From positions 5,146,001 to 5,210,000 of the forward strand of contig NZ_CP068437.1 of NCBI RefSeq assembly GCF_016757755.1: DNA of 64,000 bases, in the 5' to 3' direction. Of this stretch, positions 1-8,917 are shown one piece after another (the stretch's first letter is position 1; each line of letters opens with the position of its first letter). Source of the stretch: Shewanella sp. KX20019. Lineage in GTDB: Bacteria > Pseudomonadota > Gammaproteobacteria > Enterobacterales > Shewanellaceae. The notes below the pieces were generated by a model. The model did not search any database. It was not told the origin of the DNA and worked only from the letters and a program-made list of their open reading frames with translations. A program made the position numbers and the translations under genes.

Positions 1-34
1 CCGCCCCTAATTTAATGCTCACGGTGATCAAAAT

Positions 35-1132
35 ATGAATTTAGCAGCAATGAATCCTTCAACCTATGATGTGCAACTCGAAGCCAAGCGCGTCAAGCTA
101 AAGCAGCTATTTGCCGATTTTGATACTCCAGAACTAGAATCGTTTGGTTCTGAGCCTGCCCATTATCGTATGCGTGCTGAGTTTAGAATGTGGCATGAAG
201 GTGAAGACCTCTACTACTATATGTTCGATAAAGAGCTTAATAGTAAAGTGCGTTGCGATCAGTTCCTACCCGCCAGTGAACTTATCAACAAAATGATGCC
301 TGTTTTGGTTGAACTATTAAAGCCTAACACTATCTTGCGTCATCGCTTGTTCCAAATTGACTTCCTGTCGACTCTCAGTGGCGAAATCTTAGTATCACTG
401 CTTTATCACAAACAACTCGATAGCGAGTGGGAAGAGCAAGCTAAAATTTTAAAGCACACACTAAGTAGTCAGTTTAACGTTAACTTAATTGGTCGCGCTC
501 GTAAGCAAAAGCTAGTTTTTGATAAAGACTTTGTCATCGAATCTCTTACCGTTGCTGGCGAGCAGTTGCAGTATCATCAAATTGAAAATAGCTTTACCCA
601 GCCTAACGGCAAAGTATCAGTCAAGATGCTTGAATGGGCGATTGATGCAACGAAGAACAGTAGCGGTGATCTCCTAGAGCTTTATTGCGGTAACGGCAAC
701 TTCTCTATCGCACTGGCACAAAACTTTGATCGAGTACTAGCAACTGAACTCGCCAAACCATCGGTGGAGTCGGCGCAATACAATATCAAAATGAACAATG
801 TTGAAAATTTGCAGATTATTCGAATGTCTGCGGAAGACTTTACTGACGCTATGGCGAAAAAGCGTAGCTATCGACGCCTAGCAGGTATCGATCTTGATGG
901 TTACAACTGTAATACTATTTTCGTTGACCCACCTCGCGCAGGACTGGATGACAATACGGTTAAATTAGTACAGGGTTATGAGCGTATCGTTTATATCTCA
1001 TGTAATCCAAATACACTGTTAGAGAATCTAAAAGAGTTGAGTAAAACGCACAAAATCACTCGATTCGCCCTATTTGATCAGTTCCCGTATACCGATCATA
1101 TGGAGTCTGGTGTTTTTCTAGAAAAGAGATAA
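35..1132 (+). CDS. trmA: tRNA (uracil-5-)-methyltransferase TrmA
   Basis: The product methylates U54 of tRNA to ribothymidine with S-adenosylmethionine, in the cytoplasm. It is 365 residues long, the family's usual length, and recognisably TrmA along its whole length. The SAM-binding motif LLELYCGNGNFS lies near residue 213, the FVDPPRAG motif near 295, and the catalytic cysteine in YISCNPNTL near 322. The QIENSFTQPN signature typical of TrmA is near 181. A second ATG at codon 6 is a possible start. It faces fabR and shares a bidirectional terminator with it. Confidence 0.96.
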   Translation: MNLAAMNPSTYDVQLEAKRVKLKQLFADFDTPELESFGSEPAHYRMRAEFRMWHEGEDLYYYMFDKELNSKVRCDQFLPASELINKMMPVLVELLKPNTILRHRLFQIDFLSTLSGEILVSLLYHKQLDSEWEEQAKILKHTLSSQFNVNLIGRARKQKLVFDKDFVIESLTVAGEQLQYHQIENSFTQPNGKVSVKMLEWAIDATKNSSGDLLELYCGNGNFSIALAQNFDRVLATELAKPSVESAQYNIKMNNVENLQIIRMSAEDFTDAMAKKRSYRRLAGIDLDGYNCNTIFVDPPRAGLDDNTVKLVQGYERIVYISCNPNTLLENLKELSKTHKITRFALFDQFPYTDHMESGVFLEKR

Positions 1133-1142
1133 TACCCCTAAC

Positions 1143-1173
1143 AAAAAACGGCACCCAATTGGATGCCGTTTTT
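1143..1173. terminator. Bidirectional rho-independent terminator between trmA and fabR
   Basis: An inverted repeat with ACGGCA / TGCCGT arms, flanked by A and T runs on both sides, lies between the convergent trmA and fabR stop codons. The symmetry suggests it terminates both transcripts. Confidence 0.85.
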
Positions 1174-1186
1174 GTTATTGTGCTCG

Positions 1187-1801
1187 CTACTTATGCTCTC
1201 TTTTACTCTGTAGCGCATCTGCACCTTTAGCAATCATATGCAGTTGAATCACTAATCGGTCAGCCAACACTTTGCGGTCTGTGCGTTTCATATCTAGTGC
1301 TGCAGCTCCAGCATTAAAAACCAAGGTAACCAATGCTTCGGCTTGCGCATGCGCTAAGTCAGGCGCTCTATTGGCTGTTGCTTCGGTGTAGTGCGCTAAT
1401 TCAGAAATAAAGTGCTCTATCTCTCTCGCCACCGCGCCTCTAAATGGAGCTGAAGTACCAGAGCGCTCATGCAAAAGAATGCGAAACACGTTTGGGTTCG
1501 ATTCCATCACTTCCATAAAGGTCTCAACCGAAATACGGATGACACTGCCACCCGCCTCTGCTCGTTGACGGCCTTTACGCATCATTTGTCGTAAAGTAAG
1601 TCCACCCTCATCAACCATGGTTAAACCAAGCTCATTCATATCTTTAAAGTGACGATAAAATGAGGTCGGAGCAATATTGGCTTCGCGCGCGACTTCGCGC
1701 AAACTCAGGCTAGAAAAGCTACGTTCAGCACTCAACTGATTAAACGCTGCATCGACAAGTGCGCGTCGAGTCTTCTCTTTCTGTTGTGCTCTTATGCCCA
1801 T
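1187..1801 (-). CDS. fabR: TetR-family unsaturated fatty acid repressor FabR
   Basis: FabR represses unsaturated fatty acid synthesis and desaturation genes in response to acyl-chain composition. The N-terminal TetR helix-turn-helix (about residues 10-55) contains LSLREVAREANIAPTSFYRH, which closely matches enterobacterial FabR. The RILLHERSGTSAPFRGAVAR segment in the ligand domain is also typical. The ATG at 1801 (MGIRAQQKEKTRR) is chosen because AGG lies at a suitable distance upstream and known FabR proteins align there. A GTG at 1816 in the same frame is the alternative. It is divergent from the desaturase gene at 1942, with an operator between them. Confidence 0.93.
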   Translation of the reverse strand: MGIRAQQKEKTRRALVDAAFNQLSAERSFSSLSLREVAREANIAPTSFYRHFKDMNELGLTMVDEGGLTLRQMMRKGRQRAEAGGSVIRISVETFMEVMESNPNVFRILLHERSGTSAPFRGAVAREIEHFISELAHYTEATANRAPDLAHAQAEALVTLVFNAGAAALDMKRTDRKVLADRLVIQLHMIAKGADALQSKREHK

Positions 1802-1901
1802 GTTGAACCTACTCACAAAAATTATGTTTCGAATAGTAACGCTTTTTCAGATAAAACGCAGCATCAACAAACTTGACCCCAGATGTTATCCAAGTTAAAT
1901 T

Positions 1902-1919
1902 AGCGTACAGCTGTACGCT
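1902..1919. promoter_or_regulatory. FabR-type operator palindrome
   Basis: A perfect 18-bp palindrome AGCGTACAGCTGTACGCT lies 23 bp before the desaturase start and 100 bp before fabR. It resembles the AGCGTAC-type palindrome known for FabR at fabA and fabB in other gammaproteobacteria. The position predicts FabR control of the desaturase and probably of fabR itself. The assignment is by motif recognition. Confidence 0.82.
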
Positions 1920-1941
1920 CAACTTGAGATTATAAACAATA

Positions 1942-3048
1942 ATGAAAAAACCTCCTCTAATTTGGATGAATGTGAGTCTATTTAGCATCACATTCGCCAG
2001 CGCTGTAATATTCGTTCCTTGGTATGGGATCGCCCATGGTTTTGATGCCATAGAGTGGGTAGCCTTTATCGCACTGGCTTTTGCTAGTGGCTTGTCGATC
2101 ACTGGCGGCTACCATAGACTCTGGTCTCACCGCACATACAAAGCCCATGCTTCAGTACGCTTCCTCTATGCCCTTGGAGGCGCTTTGGCGCTACAAAATA
2201 GTGCGCTACATTGGTCATCAGATCATCGAGTTCACCATAAGCATGTCGATAACAATGACAAAGACCCCTATTCCGCTAAAATGGGGTTTTGGTATAGTCA
2301 TATCGGCTGGATGCTACGTGAATATCAATCTCAGCGTTACCATGACTACAAAAATGTGCGCGATCTACAGAATGACAAAATTGTGATGTGGCAGCATAAA
2401 TACTACCTACCGTTACTGATCATCATGAATTTTGGCCTGCCTATTTTACTTGGTTGGTTAAATGGCGACATCCTCGGCATGTTACTCCTCGCGGGTTTGC
2501 TGCGCTTAGTGGTGGTGCATCATTGCACTTTCTTTATCAACTCGCTTGCCCACATTTGGGGGTCACAGCCTTATACCGATAAAAATACTGCACGTGATAA
2601 CGGCTTTATCGCCCTACTAACCTACGGCGAGGGTTACCATAACTACCATCATATTTTTGAGAACGACTACCGTAACGGTATTCACTGGTGGCAGTATGAT
2701 CCAACCAAGTGGTTAATTGATGGCCTAGCATTAGCTGGCCTGACCCATAGTCGACGTGTTGTGCCGCAAGAGCGCATTGAAAGTGCTCGCTTACAGATGC
2801 AGTTAAAGCGCACTCAAAATAAGGTCGCTCATCTACCAAATAGCGACGAAATAGTCGAAAAGCTACAAGCTGAATATGAAACACTTAAAGCCCATTTAGC
2901 TGAATATTACGATGCCAAAAAGGTATTACTCGAAGCCAAGCGTAAACAATTGGCTAATAGAGACCTTATGGCGGAAGTCAAAGCCCTCAAACTTCAATTT
3001 AAACAACAACAGAAGAGTTGGCACAACCTTACCGCAAGCTTTGGTTAA
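1942..3048 (+). CDS. Membrane acyl-lipid/acyl-CoA delta-9 desaturase
   Basis: An integral membrane di-iron desaturase that introduces a double bond into saturated acyl chains, supporting membrane fluidity in the cold. The three histidine boxes are visible: HRLWSH (about residues 57-62), HRVHHKH (about 95-101) and YHNYHH (about 232-237). Hydrophobic segments lie between them. After about residue 290 there is a charged, Leu/Lys/Glu-rich tail to residue 368, predicted as coiled coil, which is longer than in minimal desaturases. Divergence from fabR and the FabR-like palindrome upstream indicate repression by FabR. The substrate (CoA or phospholipid) cannot be decided from sequence. Confidence 0.92.
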   Translation: MKKPPLIWMNVSLFSITFASAVIFVPWYGIAHGFDAIEWVAFIALAFASGLSITGGYHRLWSHRTYKAHASVRFLYALGGALALQNSALHWSSDHRVHHKHVDNNDKDPYSAKMGFWYSHIGWMLREYQSQRYHDYKNVRDLQNDKIVMWQHKYYLPLLIIMNFGLPILLGWLNGDILGMLLLAGLLRLVVVHHCTFFINSLAHIWGSQPYTDKNTARDNGFIALLTYGEGYHNYHHIFENDYRNGIHWWQYDPTKWLIDGLALAGLTHSRRVVPQERIESARLQMQLKRTQNKVAHLPNSDEIVEKLQAEYETLKAHLAEYYDAKKVLLEAKRKQLANRDLMAEVKALKLQFKQQQKSWHNLTASFG

Positions 3049-3053
3049 CATTG

Positions 3054-3078
3054 AAGCCACTCTATCGAGTGGCTTTTT
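3054..3078 (+). terminator. Terminator after the desaturase gene
   Basis: A GCCACTC / GAGTGGC stem with a four-base loop is followed by a run of T, just after the stop at 3048. Confidence 0.85.
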
Positions 3079-3198
3079 ATTACACTTATGAGCAAGATAC
3101 CCCCTCAGCATCAACTTCCCTAGCGACTTCATTGAAGTCATCGGGTGATGGGTCTATGATGATCGGCTAATTAGCTTCTTTTAGGGCGTTTCAAGCTC

Positions 3199-4236
3199 AT
3201 GTCAGATCAACAAATCAAACTTACCGAGTATAGTCACGGCGCAGGTTGTGGCTGCAAAATTTCTCCTAAAGTGCTTGGCACAATACTAGCAACTCAATTG
3301 CCAGTATTTGACGATCCTAAACTGCTTGTCGGTAACCAGACTCGTGATGATGCCGCCGTTTACCAACTGAATGAAACTACTGGCATTATTAGCACCACAG
3401 ATTTCTTTATGCCGATTGTAGATGATCCATTCACGTTCGGGCGCATCGCTGCGACCAATGCAATCAGCGACATCTATGCGATGGGCGGAACACCGATGAT
3501 GGCAATTGCTATCTTGGGCTGGCCAGTCAATAAATTACCCGCTGAAGTCGCACAACAAGTAGTGGATGGTGGCAGACAAGCCTGCGCAGATGCAGGTATT
3601 ATGCTGGCAGGTGGTCACAGTATCGATTCGCCAGAGCCTATTTTTGGCTTGGCCGTCACCGGACAGATACCGCTGGAAGAGCTTAAAAAGAACAATACCG
3701 CTAAGGTTGGAGACAAGTTATATCTAACTAAACCGCTTGGTATTGGCATTCTAACGACTGCGCAAAAGCAGAAGAAGCTGGCAGATGCAGATCTTAATAC
3801 CGCTGCAGATGCTATGTGCCAGCTCAATATTCTTGGCCCTGCTATCGCCAAGATCCCTCAGGTCAACGCATTGACTGATGTTACCGGGTTTGGATTAGCT
3901 GGACATCTTCTAGAGATGTGTCACGGTGCAGATCTTGGTGCCAAAATTGATATCAGCCTGCTGCCACTATTACCGAATGCACAACAATATTTAGCAATGG
4001 GCTGTATCCCTGGAGGAACCCACAGAAACTTCGATAGTTATGCTGAGCACCTACCTCCGTTAACGGATGAGCAGAAAGCGATTATTTGCGATCCTCAGAC
4101 AAGTGGCGGCTTACTGATTTCAGTTTCAGCTGACGGCGAAGCCGAGCTACAAAAATTACTTGGCGATAACGGCGTAGAACCTATCTGCATCGGCCAACTT
4201 GTCGAAAAAACAGCAACGACTGTGGAGCTTATCTAA
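3199..4236 (+). CDS. selD: Selenide, water dikinase (selenophosphate synthase)
   Basis: SelD makes selenophosphate from selenide and ATP, the selenium donor for selenouridine in tRNA and for selenocysteine. The 345-residue protein has the N-terminal motif HGAGCGCKISP with cysteine, not selenocysteine, at position 17, followed by Lys20; this is the active-site pair. The Gly-rich PurM-like ATP-binding core follows. Its stop overlaps the start of mnmH by one base (TAATG), so the two are translationally coupled and selenophosphate is probably used by the next enzyme. Confidence 0.97.
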   Translation: MSDQQIKLTEYSHGAGCGCKISPKVLGTILATQLPVFDDPKLLVGNQTRDDAAVYQLNETTGIISTTDFFMPIVDDPFTFGRIAATNAISDIYAMGGTPMMAIAILGWPVNKLPAEVAQQVVDGGRQACADAGIMLAGGHSIDSPEPIFGLAVTGQIPLEELKKNNTAKVGDKLYLTKPLGIGILTTAQKQKKLADADLNTAADAMCQLNILGPAIAKIPQVNALTDVTGFGLAGHLLEMCHGADLGAKIDISLLPLLPNAQQYLAMGCIPGGTHRNFDSYAEHLPPLTDEQKAIICDPQTSGGLLISVSADGEAELQKLLGDNGVEPICIGQLVEKTATTVELI

Positions 4237-5333
4237 TGCCACTCAACATTGTGAGCGCAACTGAATACCGACGAATACTCGTCAGTGATCATCCTATAAT
4301 GGATGCGCGAGCACCTGTTGAATTTGACAAGGGCGCTTTTCCAGCCAGTAGCAACCATCCGCTAATGGAAGATGAGGAGCGAAAACTTGTTGGCACCTGT
4401 TATAAAGCTAAAGGCCAAGAAGCTGCCATTGCGCTTGGCCACTCGCTAGTAACCGGAGCGGTTAAACAGCACAGGCTTGATGCTTGGCTGAGCTATTTTA
4501 GCCAAAACCCTAATGCTTACCTGTACTGCTTTCGTGGTGGCCTGCGATCTAAATTAACCCAGCAATGGTTGAAAGAGGCAGGCATTGATGTCCCCTTTAT
4601 TGAAGGGGGCTACAAAGCGATGCGTCAGTTTTTGATTGAAACCATAGATAATGCACCAAGCCAAAAGCCGATGTTAATCCTAAGTGGGATCACCGGCAGC
4701 GGCAAGACTGATTTTTTATTGCAACGCAATGATGCCGTCGATCTAGAGGGTATTGCCCACCATCGTGGCTCAAGCTTTGGCCGTTACCATGAACCTCAGC
4801 CAACACAAATTAATTTTGAGAACGCACTTGGGGTAGCACTGCTAAAACATCAAGATAGCGATGCCAAACATCTGCTACTTGAAGATGAAAGTTTTCTTAT
4901 TGGTCGCTCCGCACTGCCAAAGCCTTTCTATCATGGGATGCAAGCAGCTAGCATTGTGGTGTTAGATGAGCCATTAGAAGCCAGACTACAACGCTTGCTT
5001 AACGAGTATGTACATAAGATGCATAGCGGCTATATTGAGCGTTTAGGTGAAGAAGCGGGATTTAATGCATTCGCAGAATACCTTGCATTAAGTATTAGTG
5101 GTATTAAAAAACGCCTTGGCGGAAAACAGCATGATGAATTCCAAGCCATCATCACTAACGCACTTAACATTCAACAAAGCCGTGGCGATAGCACTGCGCA
5201 TCTTGAATGGATTGAATTGCTGCTAAATAAGTATTATGACCCTATGTATCAATATCAAATTGATAAAAAAGCGCAGCGTATTCTATTTAAAGGCAACCAC
5301 GCTGAAGTTCACCAGTGGTTAGATGCAATCTAA
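4236..5333 (+). CDS. mnmH: tRNA 2-selenouridine synthase (MnmH/SelU/YbbB)
   Basis: MnmH replaces sulfur by selenium in the 2-thiouridine at the wobble position of some tRNAs, using selenophosphate. The N-terminal rhodanese domain carries the active cysteine in YLYCFRGG (near residue 98). The C-terminal half contains a P-loop, GITGSGKT (about residues 150-157). The length of 365 residues is typical. It overlaps selD by one base, forming a two-gene selenium-tRNA operon. No selA or selB is in the window, so this operon alone says nothing about selenoprotein synthesis. Confidence 0.96.
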   Translation: MPLNIVSATEYRRILVSDHPIMDARAPVEFDKGAFPASSNHPLMEDEERKLVGTCYKAKGQEAAIALGHSLVTGAVKQHRLDAWLSYFSQNPNAYLYCFRGGLRSKLTQQWLKEAGIDVPFIEGGYKAMRQFLIETIDNAPSQKPMLILSGITGSGKTDFLLQRNDAVDLEGIAHHRGSSFGRYHEPQPTQINFENALGVALLKHQDSDAKHLLLEDESFLIGRSALPKPFYHGMQAASIVVLDEPLEARLQRLLNEYVHKMHSGYIERLGEEAGFNAFAEYLALSISGIKKRLGGKQHDEFQAIITNALNIQQSRGDSTAHLEWIELLLNKYYDPMYQYQIDKKAQRILFKGNHAEVHQWLDAI

Positions 5334-5379
5334 AAAGCATCAATCGGTTATCAGCCAAAGATTGCAGGTAACCGATTGC

Positions 5380-7041
5380 TCATACCGAAAAGCTCACTTC
5401 TATTTCTCCTCTTAGCCCACTGCCTGACTTATGTTCGATACTACACTTAATTGTTTTAGCGTTTTCTATGGAGGGCTGAGCTTGGACGCCCGCGATGCAG
5501 ACCAATACTGGTGCAACTCCTGAGCATACAGCACCTTCCCACGGACGCTGATTAATAATGTAGCCCAGCAAACCGGTTTGTGGTGGGTTTTGTGGTTCGA
5601 TCACGAAGTACACAGATCGATTAAACATGCCGTGAATAGCGAGTAAACTTTGCCAATTGAGTGAGACTGATTCGACAACTAACGGAATGCTTTTATCCTG
5701 CAGTAACGGGGTAACTTGAGCCTTATTAAACACTGTCACCCGATTCAACACGCGGCGCACAACATAACTCATTGCGCTGACCACAAGCTCAGGCCAACAA
5801 ACAAAAAACAGCAAAAGCACCAACATATTACCCCAGGCAAGCAGTAAAAATAGTTGCTCTATATTCCACTGCAATACATTTAAGACTAGCATCGCAAAAA
5901 TGGCTGATGTCACCATAAAGAGTGCATTGATGATGTTGTTACTGGCAATAGCTTGCGCGCACTCTGTTTCGTCAGCACGAGCTTGAATATAGGTATATAA
6001 GGGCACAATAAACAGACCACCGCCAATGCCTATCATGAATAGATCAAACATGAGGCGGTAATGGCTAACCTCGGCGATAAAGGCGCTGATATCAAATACC
6101 GGATCTGACGCTAAAACCACGGGTAACGCGCTATACAGATCAATACCAAAGTAGCCCAGCATAATAATACCGATAGGGGCGACACCTAATTCGACCCGCT
6201 TAAATGACAAACGCTCACAAACAAAAGAGCCGATGCCTATGCCTACGGAGAACAGTAGTAGTAACAGAGACACCACGGTTGGATCTGCATTAAGCGTGAT
6301 TCTGCTAAAGTTGGGGATCTGGGTTAAATAGGTTGCCCCCACAAACCAAAACCAACTAATAGCCAAGATTGCAAACCAGATATCTTTGTTTTTTCTCACC
6401 TTACGAATGCTAGCAACTGTCGCCGAGATGATCGAAAATTTGGGTTTTACACTATTGTGCGTCGGCACATTTGGGATCATCCAACTGGCAAGCATACCAA
6501 GCAGAGCCAGCATCAAGACGCTGCCAGCTGCCCAATAAGTAGCATGATCACTCGCAACAATCAGCCCCGCTGACAACGTGCCGCTTAAGATGGCTAAAAA
6601 CGTGCCCATCTCTACCCAAGCATTGCCCGAAACAAGCTCATTTTCTTGCAGGACACGTGGCAGTAATGAGTACTTAACGGGGCCGAAGTATGCCGACTGC
6701 GTTCCCATAAGAAACAGCAAAAGCAACATAATAAGAAAACTATGGGAGAGTATGGCGAACACAGCCGCCGACATAATCAAAAATTCGAGAGCCTTAAGGC
6801 GACGAATAAGTACCGCTTTATCAACACTATCGGCAACCTGGCCCGCATGAGCGGAAAATAGTAAAAATGGCAGAATAAACAAACCCGCAGCAAGGTTTAC
6901 AAATAGATGAACATCTATCGGTAGAGCCTCCACTTGCGAGTAACTCACCATCAGTAACAGCACATTTTTAAATACGTTGTCATTTAGTGCCCCTAAGCAC
7001 TGAGTCATAAAATAGGGCAAAAATCGGCGACTAAATAACAT
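5380..7041 (-). CDS. MFS transporter, LplT-like, with a diverged C-terminal domain
   Basis: The first about 415 residues form a 12-helix major facilitator with YFMTQCLGALNDNVFKN at the N-terminus and YFGPVKYSLLP near residue 107. Both are typical of lysophospholipid transporters of the LplT type and of the MFS part of Aas-type fusions. After the last helix, about 130 soluble residues follow. Their start (VVRRVLNRVTV, then VESVSLNWQSLL near residue 454) resembles the opening of a PlsC acyltransferase domain, but the catalytic His-x4-Asp is absent. It may be a remnant of the transporter-acyltransferase fusion. A flippase role is inferred. RBS AAGGAA supports the start. Confidence 0.8.
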   Translation of the reverse strand: MLFSRRFLPYFMTQCLGALNDNVFKNVLLLMVSYSQVEALPIDVHLFVNLAAGLFILPFLLFSAHAGQVADSVDKAVLIRRLKALEFLIMSAAVFAILSHSFLIMLLLLFLMGTQSAYFGPVKYSLLPRVLQENELVSGNAWVEMGTFLAILSGTLSAGLIVASDHATYWAAGSVLMLALLGMLASWMIPNVPTHNSVKPKFSIISATVASIRKVRKNKDIWFAILAISWFWFVGATYLTQIPNFSRITLNADPTVVSLLLLLFSVGIGIGSFVCERLSFKRVELGVAPIGIIMLGYFGIDLYSALPVVLASDPVFDISAFIAEVSHYRLMFDLFMIGIGGGLFIVPLYTYIQARADETECAQAIASNNIINALFMVTSAIFAMLVLNVLQWNIEQLFLLLAWGNMLVLLLFFVCWPELVVSAMSYVVRRVLNRVTVFNKAQVTPLLQDKSIPLVVESVSLNWQSLLAIHGMFNRSVYFVIEPQNPPQTGLLGYIINQRPWEGAVCSGVAPVLVCIAGVQAQPSIENAKTIKCSIEHKSGSGLRGEIEVSFSV

Positions 7042-7096
7042 AACGTTCCTTTTGAAAAGACTGGCGCTATTTTAAGCTCAAATAGAACGCTTCCAA

Positions 7097-7125
7097 TAAA
7101 AAAGCCATCACACTGTGATGGCTTT
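7097..7125 (-). terminator. Terminator of the nudE-cysQ operon
   Basis: A perfect stem (AAAGCCATCAC / GTGATGGCTTT, three-base loop) lies just downstream of the cysQ stop. On the minus strand it is followed by a T run. Confidence 0.88.
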
Positions 7126-7139
7126 AGGCTACTGCTGAC

Positions 7140-7955
7140 TTAGCTCTCAGCAGTTAGGATCTCGTCCCAGGCTAAATTCGGTGAACCCACAACAATAAAA
7201 TTTGGATTTTCTAAACTTTCACGCTCATTATAGCTAAGGGGCTGCAGCTCAAGATCCATAATCTGTCCGCCCGCTTCCTCCACAATAATCTGCGCAGCAC
7301 CTGTGTCCCACTCTCCAGTGGGGCCAATACGAACATAACTATCAGCGCGGCCTTCTGCCACCAAGCAACTCTTCAATGCAGCTCCGCCAAGCACCACAAG
7401 CTCACAGTGTTTATTTTGGTTAAACAACTTAATGACTGATTGAGGATCTTGGCGCCGACTTACCGCTAATCGCAACGGGCTATTATCATCTTTGTTGATC
7501 TGACGACTACTGATACGTAGATCATTACCTTTGACCCGCTTATAAGCACCTAATCCGGCGATAGCGTAATAACACACCTCAGTCATCGGCGCATACACCA
7601 CGCCAACAATTGGACGGTTGTGCTCGACCAGTGCGATGATGACCGAGAAATCACCACTGCCCGCAATAAATTCACCGGTACCATCGAGTGGATCAACCAA
7701 CCAATATCGTTGCCAGTCACAGCGCTCTGTAAAAGAGATATCCGCATCCTCTTCCGATAGCACCGGGATATCAGGGGTGAGCTGGTTCAACGCTTTGATA
7801 ATAATATTATGCGCTGCAATATCAGCCGAAGTAACTGGAGTGTTATCTGACTTTATCTCGCGTTCATAATCACCTTGCTGGTAAATATCACGGATTTTCT
7901 TACCCGCCATAGTGGCGATTTCAATAACTTGATCGATGTAACTCTCTGGCTTCAT
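7140..7955 (-). CDS. cysQ: 3'(2'),5'-bisphosphate nucleotidase CysQ
   Basis: CysQ hydrolyses 3'-phosphoadenosine 5'-phosphate to AMP, clearing a by-product of sulfate assimilation. The 271-residue protein has the inositol-monophosphatase-superfamily metal motifs: EEDAD near residue 65, DPLDGTGEF near 87 and EWDTGAAQ near 215. GGAGTA precedes the ATG. It lies 41 bp behind nudE and is likely cotranscribed with it, ending at the hairpin at 7097-7125. Confidence 0.95.
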   Translation of the reverse strand: MKPESYIDQVIEIATMAGKKIRDIYQQGDYEREIKSDNTPVTSADIAAHNIIIKALNQLTPDIPVLSEEDADISFTERCDWQRYWLVDPLDGTGEFIAGSGDFSVIIALVEHNRPIVGVVYAPMTEVCYYAIAGLGAYKRVKGNDLRISSRQINKDDNSPLRLAVSRRQDPQSVIKLFNQNKHCELVVLGGAALKSCLVAEGRADSYVRIGPTGEWDTGAAQIIVEEAGGQIMDLELQPLSYNERESLENPNFIVVGSPNLAWDEILTAES

Positions 7956-7996
7956 AACTACTCCAACAGCCTCACTACCTGGATATGTTTGTTGAA

Positions 7997-8551
7997 CTAC
8001 TTTAGTTGTAGATGCTTTTGCGCCAAAAATAAAGCACTTACACTACGTGACTCAGAAAAATCCTGCTCTTGTAATAAACTCAACCACTGCTCAAGTGGCC
8101 ATTTGACCAACTCTATCGGCTCGGGTTCATCCCCTTCTAGCTCATTTTGATAAAGATCTTCAGCCAGAAATATCTGCATTTTACTGGCAAAATATCCAGG
8201 CGCTAAGCTTAACTCCATCAAATGAGTCAGTTTTTTTGATCCAAAACCAATCTCTTCCTGCAACTCTCGGTTGGCAGCCTCCGCAGCGGTTTCACCCGGG
8301 TCGATGAGTCCTTTAGGAAAACCAAGCTCGTAACTGTGCGTACCCGCGGCATACTCTCGCCCTAGCAACAGCTGCTCTTGATCCAGCACTGGGACCACCA
8401 TGACCGCACCACGGTTATTTCCTTTCATCCGCTCGTACTGACGTTCGACTTGGTTAGAAAACCTTAAATGCACCTGTTCAATTTGAAATAGTCTGCTCTT
8501 GGCGACGACTTCAGCATGCAATATTTCTGGTTTAACGTTCTTTTGAGTCAT
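7997..8551 (-). CDS. nudE: ADP compounds hydrolase NudE (Nudix)
   Basis: NudE hydrolyses ADP-ribose, NADH and diadenosine polyphosphates. The full Nudix box runs from about residue 75 to 101: G-x5-E-x7-REL-x2-E-x2-G. The N-terminus and the PEP motif near the C-terminus match E. coli NudE. I place the start at 8551 because GGGAT lies five bases before it; an in-frame ATG at 8557 is the alternative. In enterobacteria nudE neighbours yrfG, as here. Confidence 0.95.
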   Translation of the reverse strand: MTQKNVKPEILHAEVVAKSRLFQIEQVHLRFSNQVERQYERMKGNNRGAVMVVPVLDQEQLLLGREYAAGTHSYELGFPKGLIDPGETAAEAANRELQEEIGFGSKKLTHLMELSLAPGYFASKMQIFLAEDLYQNELEGDEPEPIELVKWPLEQWLSLLQEQDFSESRSVSALFLAQKHLQLK

Positions 8552-8593
8552 ACACATCCCAGTGTTGATGCAGATAAATTAGCGAGATCAGCG

Positions 8594-8860
8594 ATACCAA
8601 TTCCAATAAGTATGTGGCCAATTCAGAGCTTTCTCAGGGCTTTCAATACTAGGCGCATTGCTGAAGAAATGGTTACTTCCTTTTGAGACAATGCAACGCT
8701 GGAGTGGACGTCCTGAGAAGCTCACATCGTGCGGGTTTTAAATCTCTTTATGCTGCGCAAGTGGCTTTCGAAATAGAATAACTATTAACAACAATCCACT
8801 TGCTTGCCTACTGTGATTTAAATTCCCGCTGAATGACCAACTATTTATTGGAATTGGTAT
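8594..8860. repeat. MITE-like element with terminal inverted repeats (copy 1)
   Basis: A 267-bp non-coding element fills the gap between nudE and yrfG. It begins ATACCAATTCCAATAA and ends with the exact reverse complement, TTATTGGAATTGGTAT. The interior shares blocks with the element at 25801-26070, such as GACAATGCAAC followed by GAGTGGA-like and CTC-AG-AGCTC-like stretches. No transposase is encoded, so it would depend on one elsewhere. It probably lies upstream of, or carries, the yrfG promoter. Confidence 0.8.
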
Positions 8861-8917
8861 GACAATATTACTATTCTATCCCCAATCTACAACCTGAATT
8901 TTTAGGATCAGCAAACT

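Noticed and set aside
1809..2102. Reverse-strand open frame over the fabR/desaturase region
   Set aside because: It covers the operator and the coding start of the desaturase on the opposite strand and has no family features.
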